DNA from: Peptoanaerobacter stomatis
Lineage (GTDB): Bacteria > Bacillota > Clostridia > Peptostreptococcales > Filifactoraceae
Reading direction: 5' to 3'
Assembly (NCBI RefSeq): GCF_000238095.2
Contig: NZ_JH815225.1
Coordinates: 1,369,863 to 1,433,862 of the forward strand
DNA: 64,000 bases
Below the pieces are notes generated by a model. That model had not been told where the DNA came from. It saw nothing but the letters and a program-made list of their open reading frames with translations, and did no database searches. The position numbers and the translations under genes were made by a program. Below, one piece after another: positions 46,550 through 55,282 of this stretch. Within the stretch, counting starts at the first letter, position 1. Every line of letters begins with the position of its first letter.

Positions 46550-47557
46550 TCACAGTCTCTTAATTTTAAGCTTCGGCATTCTTAAATCTCTGCCTATGAA
46601 TTTATATGTGTTGTAATAGCTTGATATTCTTGAAAATGTGCGTTGCTCATATCTTTCTTGCAGTTCATCTTGTGTCAAATTACTTGATATTATTGTTTTT
46701 CTTCCATTTATTGTTCTTATGTTCACTATGTTGAATATTTGATTTCTGACAAAATCATTGGTCATCTCAGAGCCTAAATCATCTATGATGAGCAGGTCGC
46801 AATTATACACAAGCGAATTAAAAACAGCTGCATCACTGTTTTGCGTCTTATCTGATGAAAATACATACCTTGCCAACTTTTCAAATAATTCACTACTGCT
46901 TTCATAAACTACATTTTTTCTTTTTTTAATCAATTTTTCCGCTATGCAAAGGCATAAATACGACTTGCCTACTCCTACTTGTCCATAAAATAGCATTGAT
47001 TTTTCATTTTTGTCATCAAAATTATCTATAAAAGATAAGGCTTTATTTCGCATTTTGCTCATAAACTCTCTTTGAGTAAACTTCCCTATTTTTTTAACAT
47101 CGTCAAATATTTCTATATCGAATTTATCAAAGTTGCAGTCTTCAAACAGTTTTGACATATTCATATTTTCATATACAAGCGAATTATACCTATTGGTATA
47201 GCATTGACATCTTGAAATTTTACCGTTATTCTCCAAAATACCTGTATCTTTGCATATATTACACTCATAGTTCATCTTAATTGATGACATATCTATATTG
47301 TTTTCCATTATATATTGCTTTTTTTGCTTTTTCAGCTCGTCTATATCCTTGTAAGTTTTGTCATTTACATTTTTTTCTTCTATTGAATCTTTCACGATGC
47401 TTAGATATTTCATATTTATCTCATCATCTATCTTTTCAAGATATGGATATTGCTCATAAAGTTTTCTTTTTCTTTTTTGTAAATTTATTTCATTTCTTCG
47501 TCTTTTATTTTGATATTCCAATTCTATGGAAGATATTATTTCTTGATTTGTTCTCAT
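46550..47557 (-). CDS. dnaI: Helicase loader, DnaC/DnaI family
   Basis: A 335-residue AAA+ protein that loads the replicative helicase in Firmicutes. After a helical N terminus, a zinc-binding patch (CNICKDTG...CQCY, about 95-115) like that of DnaI precedes the ATPase domain. Walker A is GQVGVGKSY, Walker B LLIIDDLGSE and sensor 1 TIISSNLT. The end, RDLRMPKLKIKRL, is typical. AGGAGAAAAA precedes the ATG. It follows the DnaB/DnaD-like gene by 27 bases, the usual dnaB-dnaI pairing. The element inserted downstream does not interrupt it. Confidence 0.9.
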   Translation of the reverse strand: MRTNQEIISSIELEYQNKRRRNEINLQKRKRKLYEQYPYLEKIDDEINMKYLSIVKDSIEEKNVNDKTYKDIDELKKQKKQYIMENNIDMSSIKMNYECNICKDTGILENNGKISRCQCYTNRYNSLVYENMNMSKLFEDCNFDKFDIEIFDDVKKIGKFTQREFMSKMRNKALSFIDNFDDKNEKSMLFYGQVGVGKSYLCLCIAEKLIKKRKNVVYESSSELFEKLARYVFSSDKTQNSDAAVFNSLVYNCDLLIIDDLGSEMTNDFVRNQIFNIVNIRTINGRKTIISSNLTQDELQERYEQRTFSRISSYYNTYKFIGRDLRMPKLKIKRL

Positions 47558-47584
47558 TTTTTCTCCTGATTGTTTTATATAATT

Positions 47585-48868
47585 TTAAAAATTATCCAAA
47601 TCATTATTAGACAATATAGCGTCTTCCAAGTCTTTGCCTGTCAAAGTAGGCGTGTTGACATAAGTCTGTCTTTTTTGAGTTTTTGTAATGTTTTTAGGTT
47701 CTGTTTTTCTCATATTTTCTTGTTGGTTTGCAAATATATTTTCTAAATCCTCCAAGCTTATATTCCCAAAAGAAAGAGTGGTTTCTTTTTGCAAGTCGCC
47801 TGTGTTTATATCTCCTGTTATAAAATCAAACAAGGTATCTATATCATTTGTTTTATTTTGCAGATTCATATGTTTTATTGCTGAGAATACTGTATCTAAT
47901 GGGTAGTTTTTGTATAAAAATGAGAGTTTTTTTTCTTCATCTTCAGTTATTTTTCTGTCTGCATTTTGTAATTTCATTATTTCAGTTTTAAAGTTTGTAT
48001 AATCTTTCTTATCTTTTTGTAATATTTTTCTCGTTCTTGTATAAAGCTCATACCATTTATCCAATATTGCATCCAAATATCTGAAATTCGGAGATTTTAT
48101 CTTGAGTGTCTCATCTATGGCCTTTTCTATGACTTCTATCGAAAAACAGTATTCATCTATCCATTTATCCATTTTTTTCATCTCAGGTTTTGTAGGCAGT
48201 CTGTATTCTCCAAAATATTTCAATATTTTTCTATATGTGGCATATCTTTCATTTATATTAGACAAGCTGTTGTCCAAGTCCTTAGAAGTATATATTCCCT
48301 CTCTTATCCATAGTTTAAGAGTATTTAGAGCTTCGTTCACATTTACGCTTTTGTTGTTATAATATATGAATTTAAAAGCCTCTATCACTACTTCATAGGC
48401 TATGTCGTTGTTTTTAATGGTCGTATCTATCTTTTTTATATCATATGCGTTTAAATGTACTTTTGTAATTTCTTCTATCTTGTCATACATCTGCCTTAGT
48501 TTTTCATTTTTACTGCTTATATATTCCATTTCATATGTAGTTTCTTGTTTTTTACTATATTTGTTGAGCGATAATATCTCTATCGAATAGTTATCGCTTT
48601 GCGAATTTTCTACATAGTGTTTTCTGATTAAATTCAATTTTTCCAAATAGTCAAAGGCTGATATGACATCAAGATAGTCTATATTGAGGTCTTTTGCTAT
48701 ATCTTCGTTATTTTTTACACCTATTTTATCTATATTGTTCGCTAAATAATATGTGTACATATACACCTTTAAATATTTGTCATCTAAATATGGCATAATC
48801 TGCTCAAAAAACACATTATGTATCAATGTATACGACTTTGCTTCATTTGTATTTGATAAAAAAAACAT
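47585..48868 (-). CDS. Replication initiation protein, DnaB/DnaD family
   Basis: A 427-residue protein. The N-terminal winged-helix part (about 10-110: NIDKIGVKNNEDIAKDLNIDYLDVISAFDYLEKLNLI) is followed by DnaB_2/DnaD C-terminal domains. Strings such as IKSPNFRYLDAILDKWYE match the family's Y-x3-I-x2-W signature. A polar C-terminal tail follows. With the helicase loader downstream it fits Bacillus DnaB, which remodels DNA and recruits the loader-helicase complex. The start lies next to a weak GGGAGAATAA site. Confidence 0.85.
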   Translation of the reverse strand: MFFLSNTNEAKSYTLIHNVFFEQIMPYLDDKYLKVYMYTYYLANNIDKIGVKNNEDIAKDLNIDYLDVISAFDYLEKLNLIRKHYVENSQSDNYSIEILSLNKYSKKQETTYEMEYISSKNEKLRQMYDKIEEITKVHLNAYDIKKIDTTIKNNDIAYEVVIEAFKFIYYNNKSVNVNEALNTLKLWIREGIYTSKDLDNSLSNINERYATYRKILKYFGEYRLPTKPEMKKMDKWIDEYCFSIEVIEKAIDETLKIKSPNFRYLDAILDKWYELYTRTRKILQKDKKDYTNFKTEIMKLQNADRKITEDEEKKLSFLYKNYPLDTVFSAIKHMNLQNKTNDIDTLFDFITGDINTGDLQKETTLSFGNISLEDLENIFANQQENMRKTEPKNITKTQKRQTYVNTPTLTGKDLEDAILSNNDLDNF

Positions 48869-49202
48869 ATTTATTCTCCCAATTTATATAATGCCGTTCC
48901 AATTCAAATTTATCGGCATAATATTAATATATGCCAAAAAAATGTATCATCTATATACAGCAATATTTTTATGATTTTCCTCAAAATATTAAATCTGTAA
49001 CCTTTTAATTTATTATATCCGAAATGTTTTTTATAATATTATATCATATTTTGAAATATTTTATAATTTCTAATACTTTAATATGCGAAAAATATAATTT
49101 AGCATTAATTAAAAAACATCTATATGTAATTGGATAATAGTATAAAAAGGCAATAAAAAAGAATACCTTAATTTATAAGATATTCTCTAAATTATTTTTT
49201 TA
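48869..49202. other. AT-rich intergenic region
   Basis: About 330 bases between two leftward genes. AGAATACCTTAATTT and its partner AGATATTCT near 49160-49190 form a weak hairpin, a possible terminator of the NlpC/P60 gene. Nothing else is seen. Confidence 0.35.
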
Positions 49203-49832
49203 TTACAGATATCTTGCAGCTGTAACATATCTTGGTGCATAATAGCTGTCATTTATATTAGATACAACTACTCCGCTACCATATGAAGATGCGTGTATGA
49301 AATTACCGTTTTCTATATATATTCCAACGTGTGATATTCCACCATAAGTATTGAAAAATACTAAATCGCCTTTTTGTAAATTAGCTTTTGCAACTTTTAC
49401 TCCGGCGTACGCTTGGCTTGATGCAGTTCTCGGTAAGCTTATTCCCATTTGTCTGAACACATAGCTTGTATAACCTGAACAGTCAAAGGCATTTGGTCCT
49501 AATGAACCGTATGAATATGGAGAGCCAAGTTTTGATTTTGCTATTACTATAAGTTTATCTGCATCTACTGAAACTGATACTTCCTCTTCAACGTTTTTAG
49601 CTTGTTTTTCTTTTTCCTCTTTTTCTTCTATTTTTGTTTGCTCTTCATTTAAAGCAAGTAATTTTTCCAATTCTGAAACTTCTATGCTTACAGGCTCAGC
49701 TATTTCTTTAGCAACTGCAGTTTTTACCTCTACTTCATTATTAAATATTTCAGCTTCATCCGCATAAGAAAAATTCATACTTAATCCTACAAATCCTAAT
49801 GTAAATATAGCCGCAAGCAAAGTTTTCTTCAT
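49203..49832 (-). CDS. Secreted NlpC/P60 cell-wall hydrolase
   Basis: A 209-residue exported protein. The signal peptide (MKKTLLAAIFTLGFVGLSM...SYA) is followed by a charged, glutamate-rich linker (about 30-95). The C-terminal NlpC/P60 domain has the catalytic cysteine in FDCSGYTSYVF, histidine in ISHVGIYI and a third polar residue near FIHASS. It would cut D-gamma-glutamyl-meso-DAP or related stem-peptide bonds. A TTG two codons upstream is better spaced from GGAGGT, so the start is either 49838 or 49832. Binding repeats such as LysM or SH3 are absent. Confidence 0.88.
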   Translation of the reverse strand: MKKTLLAAIFTLGFVGLSMNFSYADEAEIFNNEVEVKTAVAKEIAEPVSIEVSELEKLLALNEEQTKIEEKEEKEKQAKNVEEEVSVSVDADKLIVIAKSKLGSPYSYGSLGPNAFDCSGYTSYVFRQMGISLPRTASSQAYAGVKVAKANLQKGDLVFFNTYGGISHVGIYIENGNFIHASSYGSGVVVSNINDSYYAPRYVTAARYL

Positions 49833-49838
49833 TATCAA

Positions 49839-50261
49839 AGTTATATACCTCCAACATTGATTATTCTTTAAATTCTATATATTATTCTTAGTTACAATTT
49901 TATCTTTATCTGTAATCACTTTGTAAATTATAGATTATTTTGTTTGACTTGTCAATAGTTTTTCAAAAAATTATTTCTTTTTGTTACACTTTTTCTGTAA
50001 TATTATTTCTTAAACATATTGATAAAACGAAATTTTTATATTACATACAATTTATTATTTTTTATTTATTTACAATTTGTAACTTTTCACAATTATTTGA
50101 CATAATTTATAATTGATGATAAAATACATCAGTCTATCAGTGGATATATCGATAAAATCTATTTAAATTAAGATATACTTAGATTATATTTGTAAGCAAG
50201 ATTGCTAATACCTTTATAAATATCTATATTTAATTAGATAACAGTATCATAATTCACAGAT
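49839..50261. other. Intergenic region upstream of the QueT gene
   Basis: About 420 AT-rich bases between divergent genes, holding promoters for both. No ydaO-type riboswitch before the NlpC/P60 gene. TTTGTAAGCAAGATTGCTAA near 50190 resembles TTTGCAAGCAGGATTGCCAA near 11060, a possible small dispersed palindrome. Confidence 0.35.
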
Positions 50262-50298
50262 AAGTGTTTCTTGGCACCCACTAAAAAAATCAAGGAGG
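50262..50298 (+). promoter_or_regulatory. preQ1-I type riboswitch
   Basis: A compact aptamer pattern ends in the ribosome site of the QueT gene. P1 is AGTG (50263-50266) with CACT (50279-50282). The loop between reads TTTCTTGGCACC, comparable to the TTCTAGCTACACC core. An A-rich tail (AAAAAAAT) follows, then CAAGG, which can pair with CTTG in the loop to form the pseudoknot. CAAGG overlaps AAGGAGG, so ligand binding should block translation. The size, order and target gene all match the class. Confidence 0.7.
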
Positions 50299-50305
50299 AA
50301 ATTTT

Positions 50306-50791
50306 ATGAAAACAAAAATTTTGACAAGACAGGCACTTATTGCATCAATTTACTTTGTGGTAACTTATTTTTTAAAGGATATATCTTATGGTCCTGTTCA
50401 ATTCAGAGTTGCTGAGATATTGAACATCTTAGCTTTTTATAATCCTGTTTATATAATAGGTGTTACGGCAGGTTGCTTCATATCCAATCTATACTCACAA
50501 TTCGGCGTTTATGATTTAATCTTTGGTACTCTACACACATTTATATCCCTCACTGCTATGAGCAAAATTAAAAATGTCTATGTAGCATCTCTTATGCCGT
50601 CACTTTTTTCATTCATAGTAGGTATAGGAATAATGCTGGCAACAGGTACAACAGCAGGCTTTTTCATAACAACAGCTCAAATAATGTTAAGCGAGTTTGT
50701 GGCTGTGAGCGTAATATCTGTACCTTTGTTCAAAACATTCGAAAAAAACTCTTATATAAGAGGAAATATACTATATATTCCATTTTCATAA
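50306..50791 (+). CDS. queT: QueT-family ECF transporter substrate-binding subunit
   Basis: A 161-residue membrane protein with about five to six helices. LTRQALIASIYFVVTYFLKDISYGPVQFRVAE split over residues 6-37 is the QueT signature; QFRVAE and DLIFGTLHT are conserved. It is the S component of an energy-coupling factor importer thought to bring in queuosine precursors. The ECF ATPases are not in this window. CAAGGAGGAAATTTT precedes the ATG and is part of the preQ1 riboswitch. A strong terminator follows. Confidence 0.88.
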   Translation: MKTKILTRQALIASIYFVVTYFLKDISYGPVQFRVAEILNILAFYNPVYIIGVTAGCFISNLYSQFGVYDLIFGTLHTFISLTAMSKIKNVYVASLMPSLFSFIVGIGIMLATGTTAGFFITTAQIMLSEFVAVSVISVPLFKTFEKNSYIRGNILYIPFS

Positions 50792-50872
50792 TTTATAAAT
50801 AATCGCCAATTAATACTGACATTTCTCATATAATAGAATTTTAATCTAATTTAATTTTCTAATACTATAAGA

Positions 50873-50930
50873 AAATCATCTATATTTTAAAAAAGATATT
50901 GCAATCAATTAAAATATAGATGATTTTTTA
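50873..50930. terminator. Terminator after queT
   Basis: AAATCATCTATATTTTAA and TTAAAATATAGATGATTT form a perfect 18-bp stem followed by TTTTTTA. Confidence 0.85.
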
Positions 50931-50934
50931 TGCA

Positions 50935-50981
50935 AAAAAAATACTTTAAGCCATGTAATAATACATAGTTTAAAGCATTTT
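50935..50981 (-). terminator. Terminator after the G5-NlpC/P60 gene
   Basis: On the minus strand AATGCTTTAA and TTAAAGTATT pair, with an inner CTATGTA/TACATGG stem, then eight T. It faces the queT terminator. Confidence 0.7.
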
Positions 50982-50991
50982 AACTTTTATA

Positions 50992-52209
50992 TTATTCTAC
51001 TCTTGTACCGAATAGGAAGTTTCTTACATCTATACTTGCTACACTTACTACATCGCCAGGTTTCGGTGCGTGTATCATCATTCCATCTCCTATATATATT
51101 CCTACGTGTCCAGGGAAGTGACATAAATCTCCCGGTTGTAATTGTGAACGTGATACTCTTCTTCCTACGTTTACTTGTTCATAAGTAGTTCTTGGTAAAT
51201 ATATTCCTCTTTGTGCATAAACATACTGAACAAATCCTGAGCAGTCAAAGCCTCTCGGTGTAGTTCCACCCCAAACATACGGTACTCCCAAATAGTTATA
51301 AGCTATTTTTAATACAGGAGCAACTTTAGGTTTAGTTCCTACTTTTATAACCTTAGGTTTTGGTTCTTGCAATACTTTTTCGCTAAGCACATTAGAAGAT
51401 ATTACATTTCCGTTTATCTCCGTTACTCTGCTCTCTACTGATTTTACTCCGTCAGATCCTGCTGATTGAATAACAGATTCTCCCTCATACATAGAAGAAT
51501 CACCTATTGTAGTAACTCCTCTTTTTATAGGTTTTTCAGAAGTTGCCGTATAAGACACTTTTACATCAAATTTCGGTTTTTCAGAAGTCGCATTTGATGC
51601 TGTTATATATGACATAGCCTGACTGTAATTAAGTATTTTATCTACAGGCACATTTTTTGATTCTATCAAAGATATATTGCTTACTATCTCAGCTTCTGCA
51701 TCTCTTTTTCCCTCCAAGTATGGAACTTTTACTCCTTCAAGTATACTGTCCATAGACTCTTTGGAATCTATAGCGAACGCTATTCCGTCATCTGTTTTAA
51801 GTATAAATGCCGGTTTTTTAATGCTGAGCATTGATGACACCATAATTTTAAGATCATCTGCATTTACCAGTTTATTTCCGTCAAGTTTACCTTTTACGAA
51901 CTTAACATCCATATCATATTTGATATCTTCGCCTTTTGTAACTCTCAAATCTTTATCAAGCGATGACAAAGTCTGCATTATATCCTTAGGATTTTTAGTG
52001 AATCCTATATGCTCTCCATTGACTAATATCTCATATCCTATTCCGGGTTGAAATACAGCCAGCGAAACTCCAACTGAAAGCATAAATGCTATTATAATCA
52101 TGTATAGACTATTTTGCTTAAATCTCTTTAAAAGCAATCTTGATGTAGAATAATCAAATCTATCATATGTTCTGGATCTTATAGTAGAAAAATCATTATC
52201 TCTAATCAT
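50992..52209 (-). CDS. Membrane-anchored G5 and NlpC/P60 cell-wall hydrolase
   Basis: A 405-residue protein. A basic N terminus and one membrane helix (YMIIIAFMLSVGVSLAVF, about 36-53) anchor it. A long extracellular part contains a G5 domain (about 235-295: EKPIKRGVTTIGDSSMYEGES). The C-terminal NlpC/P60 domain has the catalytic cysteine in GFDCSGFVQYVY, histidine in GHVGIYIGD and a second histidine in MIHAPKPGD. G5 domains bind glycans, so it probably acts locally on peptidoglycan at the membrane. The pairing of G5 and NlpC/P60 is common in Clostridia. It starts with a GGGAGGGTAAATTCAAATA-like region before the ATG. Confidence 0.9.
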   Translation of the reverse strand: MIRDNDFSTIRSRTYDRFDYSTSRLLLKRFKQNSLYMIIIAFMLSVGVSLAVFQPGIGYEILVNGEHIGFTKNPKDIMQTLSSLDKDLRVTKGEDIKYDMDVKFVKGKLDGNKLVNADDLKIMVSSMLSIKKPAFILKTDDGIAFAIDSKESMDSILEGVKVPYLEGKRDAEAEIVSNISLIESKNVPVDKILNYSQAMSYITASNATSEKPKFDVKVSYTATSEKPIKRGVTTIGDSSMYEGESVIQSAGSDGVKSVESRVTEINGNVISSNVLSEKVLQEPKPKVIKVGTKPKVAPVLKIAYNYLGVPYVWGGTTPRGFDCSGFVQYVYAQRGIYLPRTTYEQVNVGRRVSRSQLQPGDLCHFPGHVGIYIGDGMMIHAPKPGDVVSVASIDVRNFLFGTRVE

Positions 52210-53010
52210 TATTTGAATTTACCCTCCCAAAGCGCATAAACTATATACACTCTCTTAACCGTATAAAACATATAAAACAGTTCGATATTTTTATATAGAC
52301 TGTTTATTCTTAACAACACCTTGTATTTAAGCTATGTTATCAGCTGTAACTTAAAAAAAGCTTAAACCTAAAATTACGTCATTAAAAATTTGTAATTAAA
52401 ATTTAATAAAATTTTATCCAGAAAGATTATAACACATTATTTACAAAAAAGAAACAAAAATATTTATTTTTTAATTACAACAAAACAAAAATATTTATTT
52501 TTTTATTTGCAGTAATTCATTATAGACAAATTTATGACTTATGTCGGATAAAATATAAATATTATATATTTATCTTATCTATTGCAAACTACATCAATTA
52601 ACAGATAGTAAAAGATACTGATATCTCAAGTCAAATAGTAAAAATATCTTATAATTTATACATAAAAATACTTGATAAAAATATTTTTAATGATATAATC
52701 TATAGTTGATATTAAATCTAATCTAAAAAATCTTTTACTTGTACAATATCGGTTTTTTTATCTATATAATATTTATATCCCAATTTAAAATTTGACATCA
52801 TTATCTTCTTGAAATTTCATAATTTAAAAATATATTAAATATGCGAACTTTTAATTTTTTTATACCTACATTTTAATACTTATATTTTTGAATTTATGCC
52901 ATTTCGCCAAATATCATTGCATATTATAGATAAAAAATTTAGACTACATCTTTTTACACATATTATGATTTTATATGGATTAGTTTTGAAATTATTTTGG
53001 AGGTCTCTTT
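52210..53010. other. Long AT-rich intergenic region
   Basis: 800 bases upstream of the chemotaxis receptor gene without a credible ORF or RNA gene. A tandem direct repeat of AACAAAAATATTTATTTTTT occurs at about 52453-52472 and 52484-52503. The rest is AT-rich and may hold two divergent promoters. Confidence 0.4.
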
Positions 53011-55032
53011 ATGAAAAACATATTCAAGTCAAAAAGCATAAAGGCTAATATGACACTTAGTTTTGTGTTAATAATTTTGATTTCAAACATATTGTTATTT
53101 GTCTTTAACAACCAACTGTTGAAGAAATATTTCTCACTACAAGTTAATGATTCTATTGAAGTAATCATTAAACAGGCGGCGGATATAATTGAAGAAGATA
53201 TAAAATCTACCGAATCTCAAGTAGATGCTCTATCCAAAACTTGGGCGTTTACAAAGAATTTGGACAAAAATCAAATAGCAGATTTTTACGAAAACTCTGC
53301 GAAATCAATGGGATTTATCGAATTTGCATATATCGACACAAAAGGAAACGGACTTAACCTTAACAAAGAAGGCGCAAAATGGGACGCAACTCAAAGAGAA
53401 TATTTTAAAAGAAGTTTAAACGGAGAATTGTATACAAGCGAAATTCTTGTAGACCTTGTAACTAATCAAAAGATGATAGTTGTATCAACTCCTTATTATG
53501 AAAACGGCAAAATAGAAGGTGTTTTCATAGGAATAAAAGACGCAAATTTCATAAGTGAGCTATGCAAGAACTTTAATTGGGGAGACTCCGGTATACTTTC
53601 AGTATATGACAAAAACTCAAAAATCGTAGGACATACAAGAAGTGAAATAGTAGAAAAAGAATTAAACCTTGTAGAAGAAGCTGCAAAAGACAGTTCATAC
53701 AAAGAAGTAGCAAACTTTTGGCAAAATGAAGTTTTGCAAAAACAATCAGGTGTAGGCGAATATTTCTTCACAGGAGAAAATAAGCTCGCAGCGTTTTATA
53801 ACCTTGAAAACAGAGGATATAGTGTACTCGTTTCTATAAATAAGAGCGAAATATTTGCTCCTCTTGTTACTCTAAGTAAATGGTTAAGTTTTGCAGCAAT
53901 TTTAATAATAATTATATGTGCTCTCATAGTATACTTCTTAATAGCATCAAGTGTAGCAAATGCATTTAACAATATCAAGAAAGATTTGGAAAAAATAGCG
54001 GATTACAATTTGATAGCAGAACCAAGCAAAAACTATTCAGATAGACGAGATGAAATCGGAGACATATACAGATCAAGTATAATGTTGAAGGAAAATTTAA
54101 CAAATATAGTCAACAATATAAAAGAATCTACGGAATTACTTGAAAACAGTTCTAATCTTTTACAAGAAAAATGCGATTTGGCAAATAGCGTAGCCAACGA
54201 TATATCAAACAGTGTTGATGATATAGCAAGAGGAGCTACTTCTCAAGCTGAAGATACACAAACAGGTGTAATTCAACTTCAAAATATGACTGATTTGTTA
54301 AGCAAAAATAAAACTAATTTACAGCAGTTAAATTCCGCATCTGACAGAACAGAAACACTTAAAAACGAAGGTGTGGATACTATGAACGAACTTCTTGAAT
54401 CTACTCAAAAAAATAAGGATATATCAAAAGATATCAAAGAAGCTATGGATAAGACAAAAAATAGTGTCGATGATATAAAATCAGCAGGGGAAATGATAAA
54501 ATCAATAGCTGAACAAACAAATCTGCTTGCCTTAAATGCAGCAATCGAAGCAGCAAGAGCCGGAGAAGCCGGCAAAGGCTTTGCAGTTGTTGCAGAGGAA
54601 ATTCGAAAATTGGCTGAAAATTCAAGCTCATTTACAGAACAAATAAACAATTCAGTTGCAGAATTGCTTTCAAGAGCAGATTACGCAGTAGATAAAATCA
54701 ATGAATCATCTACAGTAGTAGAAGAACAATCCATGAACGTAAACGAAGTTGAAAAGAAATTTGATGGTATAGCTGAATCTATAAATTCACTTAGAGTTTC
54801 TTTAAAAGAGATAATCTCATCTAACGAAGAGATAGACAAAGCACAAGGCAGTCTATATACAATAATGGAAAATGCATCAGCCTTATCAGAAGAAAATGCG
54901 GCATCTACTCAAGAAGTAGCAGCATCTACTCAAACACAAATGAATTCTTTTGAAGAAATATCAAACGAAAGTATACAGCTTAAGAACCTTGCAGAAGAAT
55001 TAAAAGACATAATAGATAAATTCAATGTATAA
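53011..55032 (+). CDS. Methyl-accepting chemotaxis protein with dCache-type sensor
   Basis: A 673-residue receptor. Membrane segment 1 lies at about 13-33 and segment 2 at about 288-312. The ~250-residue extracellular part has the [24 protein letters not shown] and [18 protein letters not shown] strings of dCache domains. A HAMP-like linker and a long cytoplasmic coiled coil follow. The hairpin tip [19 protein letters not shown], then [14 protein letters not shown], is fully conserved. It would bind a small ligand and control CheA, in line with FliS at 25174. TGGAGGTCTCTTT precedes the ATG. Confidence 0.93.
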   Translation: MKNIFKSKSIKANMTLSFVLIILISNILLFVFNNQLLKKYFSLQVNDSIEVIIKQAADIIEEDIKSTESQVDALSKTWAFTKNLDKNQIADFYENSAKSMGFIEFAYIDTKGNGLNLNKEGAKWDATQREYFKRSLNGELYTSEILVDLVTNQKMIVVSTPYYENGKIEGVFIGIKDANFISELCKNFNWGDSGILSVYDKNSKIVGHTRSEIVEKELNLVEEAAKDSSYKEVANFWQNEVLQKQSGVGEYFFTGENKLAAFYNLENRGYSVLVSINKSEIFAPLVTLSKWLSFAAILIIIICALIVYFLIASSVANAFNNIKKDLEKIADYNLIAEPSKNYSDRRDEIGDIYRSSIMLKENLTNIVNNIKESTELLENSSNLLQEKCDLANSVANDISNSVDDIARGATSQAEDTQTGVIQLQNMTDLLSKNKTNLQQLNSASDRTETLKNEGVDTMNELLESTQKNKDISKDIKEAMDKTKNSVDDIKSAGEMIKSIAEQTNLLALNAAIEAARAGEAGKGFAVVAEEIRKLAENSSSFTEQINNSVAELLSRADYAVDKINESSTVVEEQSMNVNEVEKKFDGIAESINSLRVSLKEIISSNEEIDKAQGSLYTIMENASALSEENAASTQEVAASTQTQMNSFEEISNESIQLKNLAEELKDIIDKFNV

Positions 55033-55074
55033 AAACTTTATAATCCTTTTATATAAGTCTTTACACAAATAAAA

Positions 55075-55121
55075 AATATTGTTATAATACACACTAATTC
55101 AAAGTGTATTACAACAATATT
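55075..55121 (+). terminator. Long hairpin after the chemotaxis receptor gene
   Basis: AATATTGTTATAATACAC and GTGTATTACAACAATATT pair over 17-18 bp with one or two mismatches, then TCTTAAAAAATT. First of three adjacent long hairpins. Confidence 0.6.
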
Positions 55122-55169
55122 CTTAAAAAATTATTTTTCAAAACAAAAATATAGAAAATTTATTTGTAA

Positions 55170-55208
55170 TAGAGTTTAGTATTATAAACGTATAAATACT
55201 AAACTCTA
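55170..55208. repeat. Perfect inverted repeat between receptor and ATPase genes
   Basis: AGAGTTTAGTATT and AATACTAAACTCT form a perfect 13-bp stem around ATAAACGTATA, followed by ATTTTA. Possible terminator or structural element. Confidence 0.6.
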
Positions 55209-55226
55209 TTTTATATTATAGAATAC

Positions 55227-55272
55227 AAAAAAACAGACTGTTATACAAATACGATATAATAGTCTGTTTTTT
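55227..55272 (-). terminator. Terminator after the P1B ATPase gene
   Basis: AAAAAACAGACTGTTATA and TATAATAGTCTGTTTTTT pair over about 17 bp, flanked by A and T runs, directly past the leftward ATPase stop. Confidence 0.75.
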
Positions 55273-55282
55273 ATTTAATTTT

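Noticed and set aside
49839-50050. c-di-AMP (ydaO) riboswitch upstream of the NlpC/P60 gene
   Set aside because: The region is short and AT-rich and lacks the conserved aptamer strings.
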